In this document: piece by piece, positions 56,339-64,000 of the stretch
Layout of the letters: every line of letters starts with the position of its first letter
How positions within the stretch are numbered: position 1 is the stretch's first letter
DNA from: Bacteroidetes bacterium UBA1312
GTDB taxonomy: Bacteria; Bacteroidota; Bacteroidia; Chitinophagales; Chitinophagaceae
NCBI GenBank assembly: GCA_002307135.1
Contig: DBTQ01000022.1
Span: forward strand, 53,446 to 117,445
Direction of reading: 5' to 3'
Length of the DNA: 64,000 nucleotides
Translations under genes and position numbers: made by a program
Notes under the pieces: model-generated
What the model saw: the letters and a program-made list of their open reading frames with translations, nothing else
What the model was told of the DNA's origin: nothing
Databases searched by the model: none

Positions 56339-57604
56339 ATGAAAAAAATAGCAGTAACAATCTATTTTATTTGTGCATGGGCGAATGCCCATGCACAAAT
56401 AAATTTTGTAAAAAATCCTGATCTGGAAACATATACGACATGCCCAGACTACTTAAATCAAATTATCTACTGTAAGTATTGGAGCATTCCCAAAGACTCC
56501 ACAACAACTTCGGACTATAGTATGGAATATTATAATGCTTGTGGCAATGCTTTTTTGGATCATGGATCACATGTGCCTGCCAATACAGGGTTTTATCAAT
56601 ATCCACATTCGGGTAATGGTATGGCAGGAGCAGTAATGTATTATGATAAAACCGCTCCTCATCCCGCCTCCCCAATTCCTTTTAATTACAGGGACTATTT
56701 ACAGGGGCATTTGTATCAGCCACTTACGGCAGGCAAAACATACTGTATCAGTTTTTGGGTGAATTGCACAGAAGGTGCTGGCTACGCTCAGAATAAGATA
56801 GGAGCCTATTTAGATAATGGTGCGATAAATACACTACCCATACCAGTGGCTACGGAGATAACATCAGTAACGCCACAGGTTTATACCAATACAGTAATAA
56901 AGGATACCGCTAACTGGACAAAAATAGAAGGCTCTTTTGTGGCTACCGGCAATGAAACTTATATTACCATCGGTAATTTTTTTACTAATGCAGCAACAGA
57001 TACCCTTGTTACCAACTATTGGTTTGGTGCATATCAATACTCCTACTACCTAATAGATGATGTGAGCGTTATACCTATAGATTCACCGGCAAGGGCAGGA
57101 GCTGATGTCTGGGTAGAGGAAACCAAGTCGGTACAGATAGGGCGCGTGGGCGATTCTACTGCAAAAGGACTGGACTGTAAATGGTATCATAAAGGCATGT
57201 TGATTGACAGCGGTGCAATCGTTAGTGTACATGCAGCAGCAACAAAGGGTATCGTAGATACTTATGTAGTTGTACAAACGATTTGTGGAATAGTAACAAC
57301 AGATACAGTAAACGTTTGGACAGTACCATTAGGAATTACATCCCCCTCTCCTTTGGAGAGGGACGGGGTGAGGTTTTATCCCAATCCCAGTGATGGAAAT
57401 ATCATTATTACTAAGAGCGAAGCAAATAATAATGCAATCTCCGTTAAGGTATTTGATTTGTTAGGACGTGTTTTACAGCAACAGCAATTATTGTTTACCA
57501 ACAATCAAAGCAATTTGAAAATAGAAGCATCAAGCGGCATCTATATTTTAGAACTACAAGACAATAAAGGAAATGTAAGTAGAGTGCGCATACAAATTGA
57601 GTAA
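56339..57604 (+). CDS. T9SS secreted protein with N-terminal carbohydrate-binding-like domain
   Basis: A 421-residue protein starting 4 bases after the giant gene; the ATG at 56339 gives a proper signal peptide (MKKIAVTIYFICAWANAHAQ). The N-terminal 200 residues (NPDLETYTTCPDYLNQI and NACGNAF) are of the type found at the start of OmpA-like and adhesin proteins in Bacteroidota. An Ig-like part (about 250-330) and a sorting domain (FYPNPSDGNIIIT) end the protein. A palindromic repeat is inserted in frame just before the sorting domain, coding SPSPLERDGVRF. Its last 75 residues are nearly the same as those of the next gene. Confidence 0.8.
   Translation: MKKIAVTIYFICAWANAHAQINFVKNPDLETYTTCPDYLNQIIYCKYWSIPKDSTTTSDYSMEYYNACGNAFLDHGSHVPANTGFYQYPHSGNGMAGAVMYYDKTAPHPASPIPFNYRDYLQGHLYQPLTAGKTYCISFWVNCTEGAGYAQNKIGAYLDNGAINTLPIPVATEITSVTPQVYTNTVIKDTANWTKIEGSFVATGNETYITIGNFFTNAATDTLVTNYWFGAYQYSYYLIDDVSVIPIDSPARAGADVWVEETKSVQIGRVGDSTAKGLDCKWYHKGMLIDSGAIVSVHAAATKGIVDTYVVVQTICGIVTTDTVNVWTVPLGITSPSPLERDGVRFYPNPSDGNIIITKSEANNNAISVKVFDLLGRVLQQQQLLFTNNQSNLKIEASSGIYILELQDNKGNVSRVRIQIE
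57341..57373. repeat. Palindromic repeat inside a coding sequence
   Basis: CCCTCTCC-TTT-GGAGAGGG (57344-57362) followed by ACGGGGTGAGG. Similar units occur as small dispersed repeats in Bacteroidota genomes. Here it stays in frame within the 56,339 gene. Confidence 0.65.
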
Positions 57605-57638
57605 ATAATAACCGTTCACTATCCTTAAAACAATAACT

Positions 57639-59396
57639 ATGAAAATCATCATCCCATCTTCTCTATTAATGATTTTTACATTAGGGATATTTTATAGTAA
57701 CTCTGCACAAGCTCAAATGCCACCACCAAAATACACGAATCAAATTTTCTACGATTCCTGTACTTATCAAGGCGTATATGTAATTATAGACAGCTCAAAA
57801 TATCATTCACATATAGTTGAGATTTCATACGGAGATGGCACTAAAGATACAGGCAACGCCATGGCTAATCCGTTATTCTTAGGCACAACTATCGTCGCTA
57901 ATTTTATACATCATTATTCTACATTGGGTACTTATACCCTAAAATCGGTATTGTTAGATAGTGTTTTTAGGCGAGTGGATTCCAATGTTATTGTAGCAAC
58001 TTACCCCTCTTGCCCTTCTAGTTTTACAGGTCGAATGTATTTAGACCAAAATGCAAATTGTGTTTACGATAAATGGTTGGGAGAACCTTTATTACCCAAG
58101 TTCACTCCCATAGAGGTGGACTCTGCTACTTATCCTATTGATACTATTTATGGATTCAATACTTATTCCTATGTACCTAAGTCAATAGGAGTGAGTTATG
58201 CTTTCAAATTATTAGATAGCGTCCCCCATCTAAAACTTACTTGCCCGGCTTCGGGTATTACCTCTGCTGTATCAACGACTAAAAGTGTCAATCCTGGTGA
58301 TTTTGGTTATTCCTGCGATTCTTCTTCCGGCTTTGATGTTGCCGTATTTTCTACTACGCACATACTACCGTATTATATGCTTGCGGAGGCATTAGTGGTT
58401 AACACAACTTGCGATACATCATCAGGTACTTCAAGTGGAACTATAAGTATCACTTTAGACCCCATATATGGAGCTATTTCAAGTACGGATGTTCTGCCTA
58501 TTGGTGCGACGATTAGCGGTAATACTGCTACTTGGAACTATACCGGGCTGGCAAGTGGAGCATTTAAGCGTTTTTATGTATGGGGACACCTAAGCGCACC
58601 ATTAATGCCAGGTTTTTCTGTTAAAACAGTTGCTGTAGCACATCCAACAATACCTGATTTAGACAGCACCAACAATAAAGTTATTGTTGTAGATACAACC
58701 TTTTCATCCTTTGACCCCAATGAGAAACAGGTATCGCCTAAAGGAAATATTGAAGCAGGAACGACACTTACTTATACCCTTTCTTTTGAAAATACAGGCA
58801 ATGCTCCCGCTACTAATGTTCATATTCTTGATACGCTAAGCAATAGTTTGGATTTGAGTAGTTTTAGTGTGATAGCAAGTACACATAATCTAAATATTTA
58901 TAAATCTAAAGATATGAAGACAGGTCGAAACGTCATTAAATTTGACTTTCCGAACATCAACTTATTAGACAGTTCGCATCATGGCCTATGTGATGGTTTT
59001 GTAATGTATAGTATCAAAACAAAATCGAAACTACCAAGTGGTACTGTTATCAATAATAGAGCAGGTATTTATTTTGATGACAATGCCGTTGTACAGACAA
59101 ATACCACAAGTAACAGTATTATAGATTTAAGCGTTCCTACTCCCGCCACTCATCCTGATATTTTTGTTTACCCCAATCCGAGTGATGGTGTAATAACAAT
59201 AAGCTCTGCAAATGCTAACAACAAAGTAATCTTCGTAAAAGTATTTGACTTGTTGGGTCGTGTTATCCAACAGCAGCAATTAACCTTTACCAACAATCAA
59301 AGCAATTTGAAAATAAATGCACCGACTGGAACTTACATTGTAGAATTGCAAGACAGCGAAGGAAATGTAAACAGGGAGCGGCTTAGCATTCGCTAA
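57639..59396 (+). CDS. T9SS secreted protein with PKD-like and DUF7619-type domains
   Basis: A 585-residue protein. Signal peptide to about 26 (AQAQ). A PKD-like domain (about 50-110: EISYGDGTKDTG, HHYSTLGTYTLKSV) is followed by an SdrD-like segment (GRMYLDQNANCVYDKWLGEP). A DUF11/DUF7619-like repeat (FDPNEKQVSPKG, YTLSFENTGNAPA) follows at about 360-500. The sorting domain (VYPNPSDGVITIS) is at the end. Probably a cell-surface structural protein. Confidence 0.82.
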   Translation: MKIIIPSSLLMIFTLGIFYSNSAQAQMPPPKYTNQIFYDSCTYQGVYVIIDSSKYHSHIVEISYGDGTKDTGNAMANPLFLGTTIVANFIHHYSTLGTYTLKSVLLDSVFRRVDSNVIVATYPSCPSSFTGRMYLDQNANCVYDKWLGEPLLPKFTPIEVDSATYPIDTIYGFNTYSYVPKSIGVSYAFKLLDSVPHLKLTCPASGITSAVSTTKSVNPGDFGYSCDSSSGFDVAVFSTTHILPYYMLAEALVVNTTCDTSSGTSSGTISITLDPIYGAISSTDVLPIGATISGNTATWNYTGLASGAFKRFYVWGHLSAPLMPGFSVKTVAVAHPTIPDLDSTNNKVIVVDTTFSSFDPNEKQVSPKGNIEAGTTLTYTLSFENTGNAPATNVHILDTLSNSLDLSSFSVIASTHNLNIYKSKDMKTGRNVIKFDFPNINLLDSSHHGLCDGFVMYSIKTKSKLPSGTVINNRAGIYFDDNAVVQTNTTSNSIIDLSVPTPATHPDIFVYPNPSDGVITISSANANNKVIFVKVFDLLGRVIQQQQLTFTNNQSNLKINAPTGTYIVELQDSEGNVNRERLSIR

Positions 59397-59415
59397 ACTC
59401 CAAAACATAATTTTT

Positions 59416-59706
59416 ATGCAGAAAGCAGAAATAATACAACTCATATCCAAAAAGACAGGTGTCCACAAGGTAGATGTATTGGTCATTTTGGAAACCTATT
59501 TTGAAGAGGTTAAGCAGACCCTCCGCGAAGGCGAAGCCGTTACTGTGCGTAAATTTGGGGCATTTACACGTAAAAAGAGAGCCGCAAAAGTAGGAAGGCA
59601 TATTATTGCAAACACATTTATTGCTATTCCTGAACAGTACACTCCTGTTTTCTTACCGGCTAAAGAATTTAAGGCTGCACTTAAAACTGTACCTATAAAA
59701 AAATAG
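59416..59706 (+). CDS. HU-family DNA-binding protein
   Basis: A 96-residue histone-like protein. The helical start (KAEIIQLISKKTGVHKVDV) is the dimer interface; EAVTVRKFGAFTRKKRAAK is the beta-arm base. The usual RNP motif on the arm (GRNPxT) is missing or diverged (GRHIIAN), so DNA contact may differ. It starts 20 bases after the T9SS gene. Element-borne HU proteins may support recombination or gene silencing. Confidence 0.82.
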   Translation: MQKAEIIQLISKKTGVHKVDVLVILETYFEEVKQTLREGEAVTVRKFGAFTRKKRAAKVGRHIIANTFIAIPEQYTPVFLPAKEFKAALKTVPIKK

Positions 59707-59822
59707 CGTTAGCGCAATACAAAAGAAAATCCCTCATCAGTATTGGCAATAAATGGCGACATTGCAACGCAAACCTTTAGTGCAAGTAATTTAACCTTGG
59801 CAGACAAACATAAATTGATAGT

Positions 59823-60230
59823 ATGAAACTAATAACATTTACAACAGACGAAAAAACCTTACTTCAAGGGCTTCTAAAAAAGCGGTTAGACTACTGTAAT
59901 GAGATTTTGATGGAAGAGCCATCAGGCAGTAAAGCAGAGAGAAAACGCTATGAAAATTTTTATATCAAGCCGTTGGCATCGGCACTTGATAAAATTTCAA
60001 ACGAAGAGTCCACAATTTATGATAGCAAAGAGCAATCAGCCTGCATAAGTTGTATCAATGAACACTATAACGACTTCTATAATGAACTACAATTGCCAAC
60101 AGCTTTTTCATGGTTGACCATTTCAGACCAACAAATAAATGTGGTTCGTAAAATGGATAATTGCAAAGACATTCTTTATAAGTGTGGCTATTACAACAAG
60201 AAAAAAGCACATAAAGTAGTGAATGAATAA
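59823..60230 (+). CDS. Hypothetical ICE protein
   Basis: A 135-residue, mostly helical soluble protein with four Cys in the middle and C-terminal part (CISCINEHY, DNCKDILYKCGYYNKKK). The Cys/His content could bind a metal. No family recognised. A terminator follows the gene. Confidence 0.5.
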   Translation: MKLITFTTDEKTLLQGLLKKRLDYCNEILMEEPSGSKAERKRYENFYIKPLASALDKISNEESTIYDSKEQSACISCINEHYNDFYNELQLPTAFSWLTISDQQINVVRKMDNCKDILYKCGYYNKKKAHKVVNE

Positions 60231-60244
60231 GTAGAATACAGTTT

Positions 60245-60284
60245 AAAAGGCATAGCGTACCTAAATAGGTACGTTATGCCTTTT
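60245..60284 (+). terminator. Terminator
   Basis: 18-base-pair stem (60245-60262 with 60267-60284, one G-U), loop AAAT, followed by T-rich sequence. Confidence 0.85.
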
Positions 60285-60515
60285 AATTTTATCCGAGCAA
60301 AACACGTTAAGAATAGCACCGGTTGCACTTAATTGATTTTTGGGTGATGGTCAACCAATGAGTACCAAAATATGCAGATACCTCAATAGGAAAAATAACT
60401 TTCTATTGATGTATTTTGGAATATAAAAGTAACTATTATACATTTACTCCAATTCATTTTGAAGAGTAATTCATACAAACAATTGTAGCTAAAATATTTT
60501 AATCAACCTAAGCCC

Positions 60516-60974
60516 ATGTCAGAACTATCTAAAGAACAAATTATTATGAGTGCGGATGATAATTCTATTACGCTCACTACGTACAGGATTTTGCAGAAAA
60601 CCAACACACTCAATAAAGAAATATTACTCAAAGACATTATCGGCCACGAAGTCATAAAAAAACACAATAATTATTACAAGGGGCTATTATTATTGTTTGG
60701 CATTCCGACAGTACTGCTATATTTAATTTATTTTTTGCATCCGGAAACGTATGCAAATGCGTCGGATACTGAATTACAAACAATACTAAGTATGCCAACC
60801 ATAATTACATCCGTTGCCGCCACATTATTTTTTACAAGGCTTGACCGATGGATCAGGATAACGGGACGATTCAATAACATCGAATTTTCCATAGGTAAAT
60901 TGGGCGACAGCAGCGTCAATAAATTTTTAAACCGTATGACGATTGAAAGTGATAACAGTAAAAGAGCAGAATAA
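60516..60974 (+). CDS. PH-like membrane protein
   Basis: A 152-residue protein. The first 50 residues (ITLTTYRILQK, ILLKDIIGHEV) and the last 40 (NNIEFSIGKLG) look like halves of a bacterial PH domain, split by two transmembrane helices (about 55-72 and 88-105). Such YdbT/bPH-like proteins sit on the cytoplasmic membrane face. Function in the element is unknown. Confidence 0.55.
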   Translation: MSELSKEQIIMSADDNSITLTTYRILQKTNTLNKEILLKDIIGHEVIKKHNNYYKGLLLLFGIPTVLLYLIYFLHPETYANASDTELQTILSMPTIITSVAATLFFTRLDRWIRITGRFNNIEFSIGKLGDSSVNKFLNRMTIESDNSKRAE

Positions 60975-60994
60975 CCAAATTTAAAATAAAGCGT

Positions 60995-61270
60995 ATGACA
61001 GATGATGTATTAATCCGTATCCGTAATGTTGCGATGGCCTATTATAAGGGCGGTACATTCAATCCTACAGAAACAGACTTTAACCATTGGCTGGAAACCT
61101 TGCTGCCCAACGTTCAAAGAGCCATGAGGAACAAAGGGATGGATGACTGTAAGGGCATCCTCCATTTTCAGCGTGTCTATTTTGAGCAGCGCGGCTACAG
61201 TATGGAAGCATACATGAAAACGCACCTAAACAAAGAACAATACGAATATTGGCAACAAAAAAACCAATAA
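60995..61270 (+). CDS. Hypothetical ICE protein
   Basis: A 91-residue soluble, helical protein (HWLETLLPNVQRAMRNKGM, HFQRVYFEQRGYSMEAYM). No family recognised. It follows the PH-like gene by 20 bases and overlaps or nearly touches the next gene, so the three probably form one operon. Confidence 0.55.
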   Translation: MTDDVLIRIRNVAMAYYKGGTFNPTETDFNHWLETLLPNVQRAMRNKGMDDCKGILHFQRVYFEQRGYSMEAYMKTHLNKEQYEYWQQKNQ

Positions 61271-61296
61271 ACTATTTTTCAAACTCATCATTACCA

Positions 61297-61674
61297 ATGC
61301 CCCAACGGATAGCAACTTATACAGGACAATATGTACATTGTACTTTTTATGCCATACCCACGCTTGCAGACGGTGAAATTCCTATTTTTATATCGGTAGA
61401 TCAGTATTCGGATTATTGCTTTCCCTACAACAACCCAAAACACGTTGACTTGGGAACAATAACGGCACATTTAATGCAGATTACACAAGACATTAAAGAC
61501 AAGCACCCCAAAGTCCAGCCCTGTTTTATTATGAGTTATGGCAATGATTTTTGGCAGGACTTGCTCCTGAATATGAGTGGACATGCAACCCTGTTCTATG
61601 ACCCCGAAGAAGCCTTTAGGGTAGGCTTACCCGTAATGGAAGCACTACTTAAAATCCCGCTTAAAAAACCATAA
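61297..61674 (+). CDS. Hypothetical ICE protein
   Basis: A 125-residue protein if read from the ATG at 61297, which lies 26 bases after the previous stop. An ATG at 61249 would add 16 residues and overlap that gene by 22 bases. The sequence looks like an alpha/beta enzyme-like fold (FYAIPTLADGEIPIFISVDQ, IMSYGNDFWQDLLL) but no motif is clear. A terminator follows. Confidence 0.5.
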   Translation: MPQRIATYTGQYVHCTFYAIPTLADGEIPIFISVDQYSDYCFPYNNPKHVDLGTITAHLMQITQDIKDKHPKVQPCFIMSYGNDFWQDLLLNMSGHATLFYDPEEAFRVGLPVMEALLKIPLKKP

Positions 61675-61682
61675 CCTTTTTT

Positions 61683-61725
61683 GATAAGTGAAAGCCGGGT
61701 GTTGAACACCCAGCTTTCACTTATC
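61683..61725 (+). terminator. Terminator after the small-gene unit
   Basis: 13-base-pair stem GATAAGTGAAAGC (61683-61695) with 61713-61725, plus a 6-pair inner stem after one mismatch. Confidence 0.75.
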
Positions 61726-61831
61726 GGTACAATAATTACATAACACATTTGCTGCGGGCAAAATTTATTTGTACCTTGTACTATACTTGCTGCTTGGAAG
61801 ACAAGCGATAGCTTGCTTTTTCATAATAATT

Positions 61832-61855
61832 CGCCGGACGTTTCTACGCCCGGCG
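61832..61855. terminator. Terminator-like hairpin
   Basis: CGCCGG (61832-61837) with CCGGCG (61850-61855), then T run, between convergent genes. Confidence 0.6.
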
Positions 61856-61884
61856 TTTTTTTGTCAAACCACATTCCTAAAATC

Positions 61885-62484
61885 TCATTTCACTAGGTGG
61901 TGCATAACGCCCAGCCGTTGCAATACCTCTTGTCGGATACCATAACTTGCCCAGTACTTCAACTCAGGAAGCGAAAACGCCCTTAGCAAAATAGGTTCTT
62001 TGATTTGAGCCAACTCTTTTTTTGCCAACTCCAGACTGATTTGTTCCTGAGTAGTTACAACTTGCTTTGCAGCAGGGGCATAAACAATAGCACTCCCGAC
62101 AGCTTGCTGTTTTTGTTCCGGTTGTTGCATTTTCTGACGAAAAGCAGTAGCAGGCTTTTGTTCCGACAAACACAAATTCAGTTTGTAGTCAATGGTGTTG
62201 AGAATTTTCGGGAAATCATCAGCATTATCGCAAGACAAACCCGACAACTTTGCGACTAGATAAAAACAATCACCGCTAAATTCGCCATTGCCAAAGTCCT
62301 TGAACTTATAAATTCCTGAGCTTTTATCGAGATAAACGTAACAGGACGCTTTACTGTCCTGATAGAATGGGCTTTTAAAGGATTTACCGACAACAGCAAA
62401 CCGATTACCCAAAAAATACTTGAATACTTCAAGACCTTTATTCGTAGCTTGTAATATGGAATCCTTACTAATAGACATGGACAA
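61885..62484 (-). CDS. CHC2-like primase domain protein, apparently truncated
   Basis: A 199-residue protein of the type seen in Bacteroidota conjugative elements. The N-terminal 100 residues (SPFYQDSKASCYVYLDKSSG, YKFKDFGNGEFSGDCF) follow the CHC2 zinc-finger pattern of DnaG, but most Zn ligands are replaced. The usual family continues with a TOPRIM-like domain; this one stops after RQEVLQRLGVMHHLVK. The next 200 bases show no continuation in any frame, so the gene looks shortened. It may still bind single-stranded DNA. Confidence 0.6.
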   Translation of the reverse strand: MSMSISKDSILQATNKGLEVFKYFLGNRFAVVGKSFKSPFYQDSKASCYVYLDKSSGIYKFKDFGNGEFSGDCFYLVAKLSGLSCDNADDFPKILNTIDYKLNLCLSEQKPATAFRQKMQQPEQKQQAVGSAIVYAPAAKQVVTTQEQISLELAKKELAQIKEPILLRAFSLPELKYWASYGIRQEVLQRLGVMHHLVK

Positions 62485-62572
62485 TAGAAATTAAACTCAA
62501 AGCGGCTAAAACAACCAAAGAAAAATAACAACAACAGGAATAGTAGTAACACTACTATTGAACTACGACTGG

Positions 62573-62899
62573 CTAAAGGATAGAGCCCTTAGTCGGCACA
62601 TAGTTGCGCTGCACATATTTCTTTACATCAGAAATCAGCACCCTGCGCTGTTTACCGATGTAGGTATAAGCCAGTTTGCCGCTTTTCATCAGCTCATATA
62701 AGGAGGTGCGGCCTGTACCTAAAAAGCGGCAGGCAGTCCCAACATCCATGTACCGCTCTTCATTAACGCTTGTATGAGCTGTACTGCTTAATTGTTGCAG
62801 CTTCTTTTCCAATGAACAGATACGTTCCTGTAATTCCTGAAAACTTTGCTTGGGCTTATCGCCTTTATGCTCTTTTTCTTCCCACATAGTTTGCATCAT
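62573..62899 (-). CDS. Excisionase-type HTH_17 DNA-binding protein
   Basis: A 108-residue protein. A coiled coil (about 18-40, QELQERICSLEKKLQQL) is followed by a MerR/HTH_17 domain (about 50-105, MDVGTACRFLGTGRTSLYEL, then GKQRRVLISDVKKYVQ). Such proteins are excisionases or regulators of excision in conjugative elements. It lies in tandem with the primase-like gene and RteC on the same strand. Confidence 0.82.
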   Translation of the reverse strand: MMQTMWEEKEHKGDKPKQSFQELQERICSLEKKLQQLSSTAHTSVNEERYMDVGTACRFLGTGRTSLYELMKSGKLAYTYIGKQRRVLISDVKKYVQRNYVPTKGSIL

Positions 62900-62977
62900 T
62901 TAATTGAATGCAACACTAAGCAGATTTGAAAAACTAATTATTGTAGTTGAATTGAAGTTGAAAGAATATTTTATTTA

Positions 62978-63832
62978 CTAATCCCTAAACGTGTAATTAG
63001 TAAATACTTGGATGAGTTCTTTCAGATATGGACTTTCCTTATTGGTTTTCCTGTTTTTGGCTGCTGAAAGTGAACCTTCTAAATGCCCGATATTAATATT
63101 GAAAAACCACATCAGCAAATTGAAATAATCCTTTTTTAAAAGGCGGTGTTGGCCTAAAGGTTTAATGGCATTACTCTCATAAATAGCGGTAAATAATTCG
63201 ATAAACTCAACTTTGCTTCTCGTCCATTGCATTAAAGTAAAGTCACTCCCTTTGGGAAACAGGCTTAATTGCCCCTTAGCATGGGCAGAAAGCTCGTCAG
63301 TCGATGGGTTTGAATCAGATAGTCCTTTTATGGCATGGGGCGAATAAAAGCGCTCTAAATGATGGATATGGTGCTGAAACAACAAATCCAATAAAGCCAG
63401 CAACCTGAGTTCTACCCTGAAATACTCAAGAAGGGATTGTTTAAGCGTAGCCTCATCCATTTTAGTTGATGGCGTTGCCCTTGAAAACTCGACTCTGCTC
63501 ATCAATGTACCTGTATGGCTCTTGGGGAAATAGCGTTTGCGGAATGCCTTTAGCTCAAAACGGGCATCATCCAATTTTATTTTTAAATCATGGGAGGGGT
63601 CATGGTCTTGATTTGCGGAGTTAACCATGAATGCCGTAACGAACGCTTTGTATTCAGCATATAGTTCGTCAATGTGCTGTTGATAGGCAGAAAGTGATGG
63701 GAAACCATTGAACTGAATCTCGGGTATGTTTTCTACATCAAAAAGATTGACTTGTTTTCGGGTGGTCTTTGGAGACACCCGGACATTTACTTTTTTTAAT
63801 TGGTTTAATATTTTATTCAAATGTTCAATCAT
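62978..63832 (-). CDS. rteC: RteC family regulator
   Basis: A 284-residue protein of the RteC family, which in CTnDOT activates the excision operon downstream of the RteA/RteB two-component system. The N-terminal half is helical; the C-terminal winged-helix-like part (ELFTAIYESNAIKP, FNLLMWFFNINIGHLEGSLS and AAKNRKTNKESPYLKELIQV) matches the family. The gene heads a leftward unit with the excisionase-type gene. No rteA or rteB is in the window. Confidence 0.85.
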   Translation of the reverse strand: MIEHLNKILNQLKKVNVRVSPKTTRKQVNLFDVENIPEIQFNGFPSLSAYQQHIDELYAEYKAFVTAFMVNSANQDHDPSHDLKIKLDDARFELKAFRKRYFPKSHTGTLMSRVEFSRATPSTKMDEATLKQSLLEYFRVELRLLALLDLLFQHHIHHLERFYSPHAIKGLSDSNPSTDELSAHAKGQLSLFPKGSDFTLMQWTRSKVEFIELFTAIYESNAIKPLGQHRLLKKDYFNLLMWFFNINIGHLEGSLSAAKNRKTNKESPYLKELIQVFTNYTFRD

Positions 63833-63937
63833 AAATAAAATTTAGATTTAACAGTCTAAAAAAAATTATGGAACAACAGGAACAAAAACGGGAAGAACAA
63901 AAATTTCAAATCAAGCAAAAATATTCAGCAACAATTC

Positions 63938-63982
63938 CGGCAATGCAAACACCTTAAAATCACTACGGCAATGCGGCAATGG
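63938..63982. repeat. Short direct repeats CGGCAATG
   Basis: Three copies: 63938-63945, 63966-63973 and 63974-63981, the last two abutting. They lie upstream of rteC and next to a palindrome. Confidence 0.6.
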
Positions 63983-64000
63983 GTATATATATACCCATTG
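63977..64000. repeat. 24-base perfect palindrome at the window edge
   Basis: CAATGGGTATAT followed by its exact reverse complement. The left flank (CGGCAATGCGG) suggests that the palindrome continues beyond the window. A role in transfer (oriT) or replication is a guess. Confidence 0.65.

Larger units (their letters stand above)
48162..64000. mobile_element. Left part of a tRNA-Phe-integrated ICE (conjugative transposon)
   Basis: The element begins at tRNA-Phe with a tyrosine recombinase. It ends (in this window) with an excisionase-type HTH gene, RteC and a repeat/palindrome region. CHC2-like primase, DUF4248 and RteC genes are hallmarks of Bacteroidota conjugative elements. Cargo genes at 50.9-59.4 kb look GC-richer than the backbone. 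Mobilization and tra genes and the right end are outside the window. Confidence 0.8.

Noticed and set aside
63868..63957. Short Gln-rich reading frame starting MEQQEQKREEQK divergent from rteC
   Set aside because: It is under 30 residues, low complexity, and lies in the repeat/palindrome region; there is no supporting feature.
48162..64000. CRISPR array or restriction-modification system in the mobile element
   Set aside because: No regularly spaced repeats and no methylase, nuclease or Cas motifs were found in any frame.

Overview
The window looks like a chromosomal segment of a Bacteroidota bacterium, most likely a member of the Chitinophagaceae or a close relative. The evidence is: type IX secretion (T9SS) C-terminal sorting domains on several large secreted proteins; promoters of the Bacteroidota type (TTTG, 17-20 bases, TAnnTTTG) rather than -35/-10; almost no Shine-Dalgarno sequences; an MqnC of the futalosine menaquinone pathway; a split methionine synthase; a DUF3276 (Pur-alpha-like) protein; and an RteC-type conjugative element. 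Most of the window is AT-rich.

Bases 1-48,161 are chromosomal backbone. In order they hold: a glycosyltransferase, a split MetH homocysteine domain, a PstS-like lipoprotein with a TPR protein, mqnC, an outer-membrane protein, RNase G with a 29-residue basic ribosomal-type protein and a TPR protein, and metF. Then comes a surface-polysaccharide block at about 12.2-20.3 kb (nucleotidyltransferase, B12-radical SAM enzyme, methyltransferase, ABC exporter, three glycosyltransferases). It is followed by a nucleoside phosphorylase, gyrB, a propeller protein, a T9SS alkaline phosphatase, and a sigma factor/membrane anti-sigma-like/outer-membrane trio. The rest of the backbone has a T9SS beta-helix protein, pdxJ with an orphan HigA-like regulator, ligA, threonine aldolase, a di-haem peroxidase, RNase Z, a second sigma factor paired with a membrane anti-sigma/trypsin fusion, mtgA and plsC, small secreted proteins, an XRE regulator, an LTA-synthase-like sulfatase with a sugar nucleotidyltransferase, DUF3276, and tRNA-Phe.

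From the 3' end of tRNA-Phe (48,161) to the right edge lies the left part of an integrative and conjugative element (ICE). A tyrosine recombinase sits next to the tRNA. A DUF4248 protein and a strongly structured intergenic region (about 50,174-50,352) follow. The main cargo is three T9SS surface proteins, one of 1,797 residues, that look GC-richer than the backbone. After them come an HU-like protein and a run of small unknown genes. The leftward module contains a CHC2-like primase fragment, an excisionase-type HTH protein and RteC. The window ends inside repeats and a 24-base perfect palindrome that may belong to the mobilization/oriT region; transfer genes would lie beyond the edge.

The most unusual signals are the pseudoknot-capable structured region inside the ICE, the 1,797-residue cargo protein with a metallopeptidase-like motif lacking its catalytic Glu, the anti-sigma/serine-protease fusion, and a palindromic repeat inside a coding sequence. 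All functions are inferred from sequence reading only; no database search was run.
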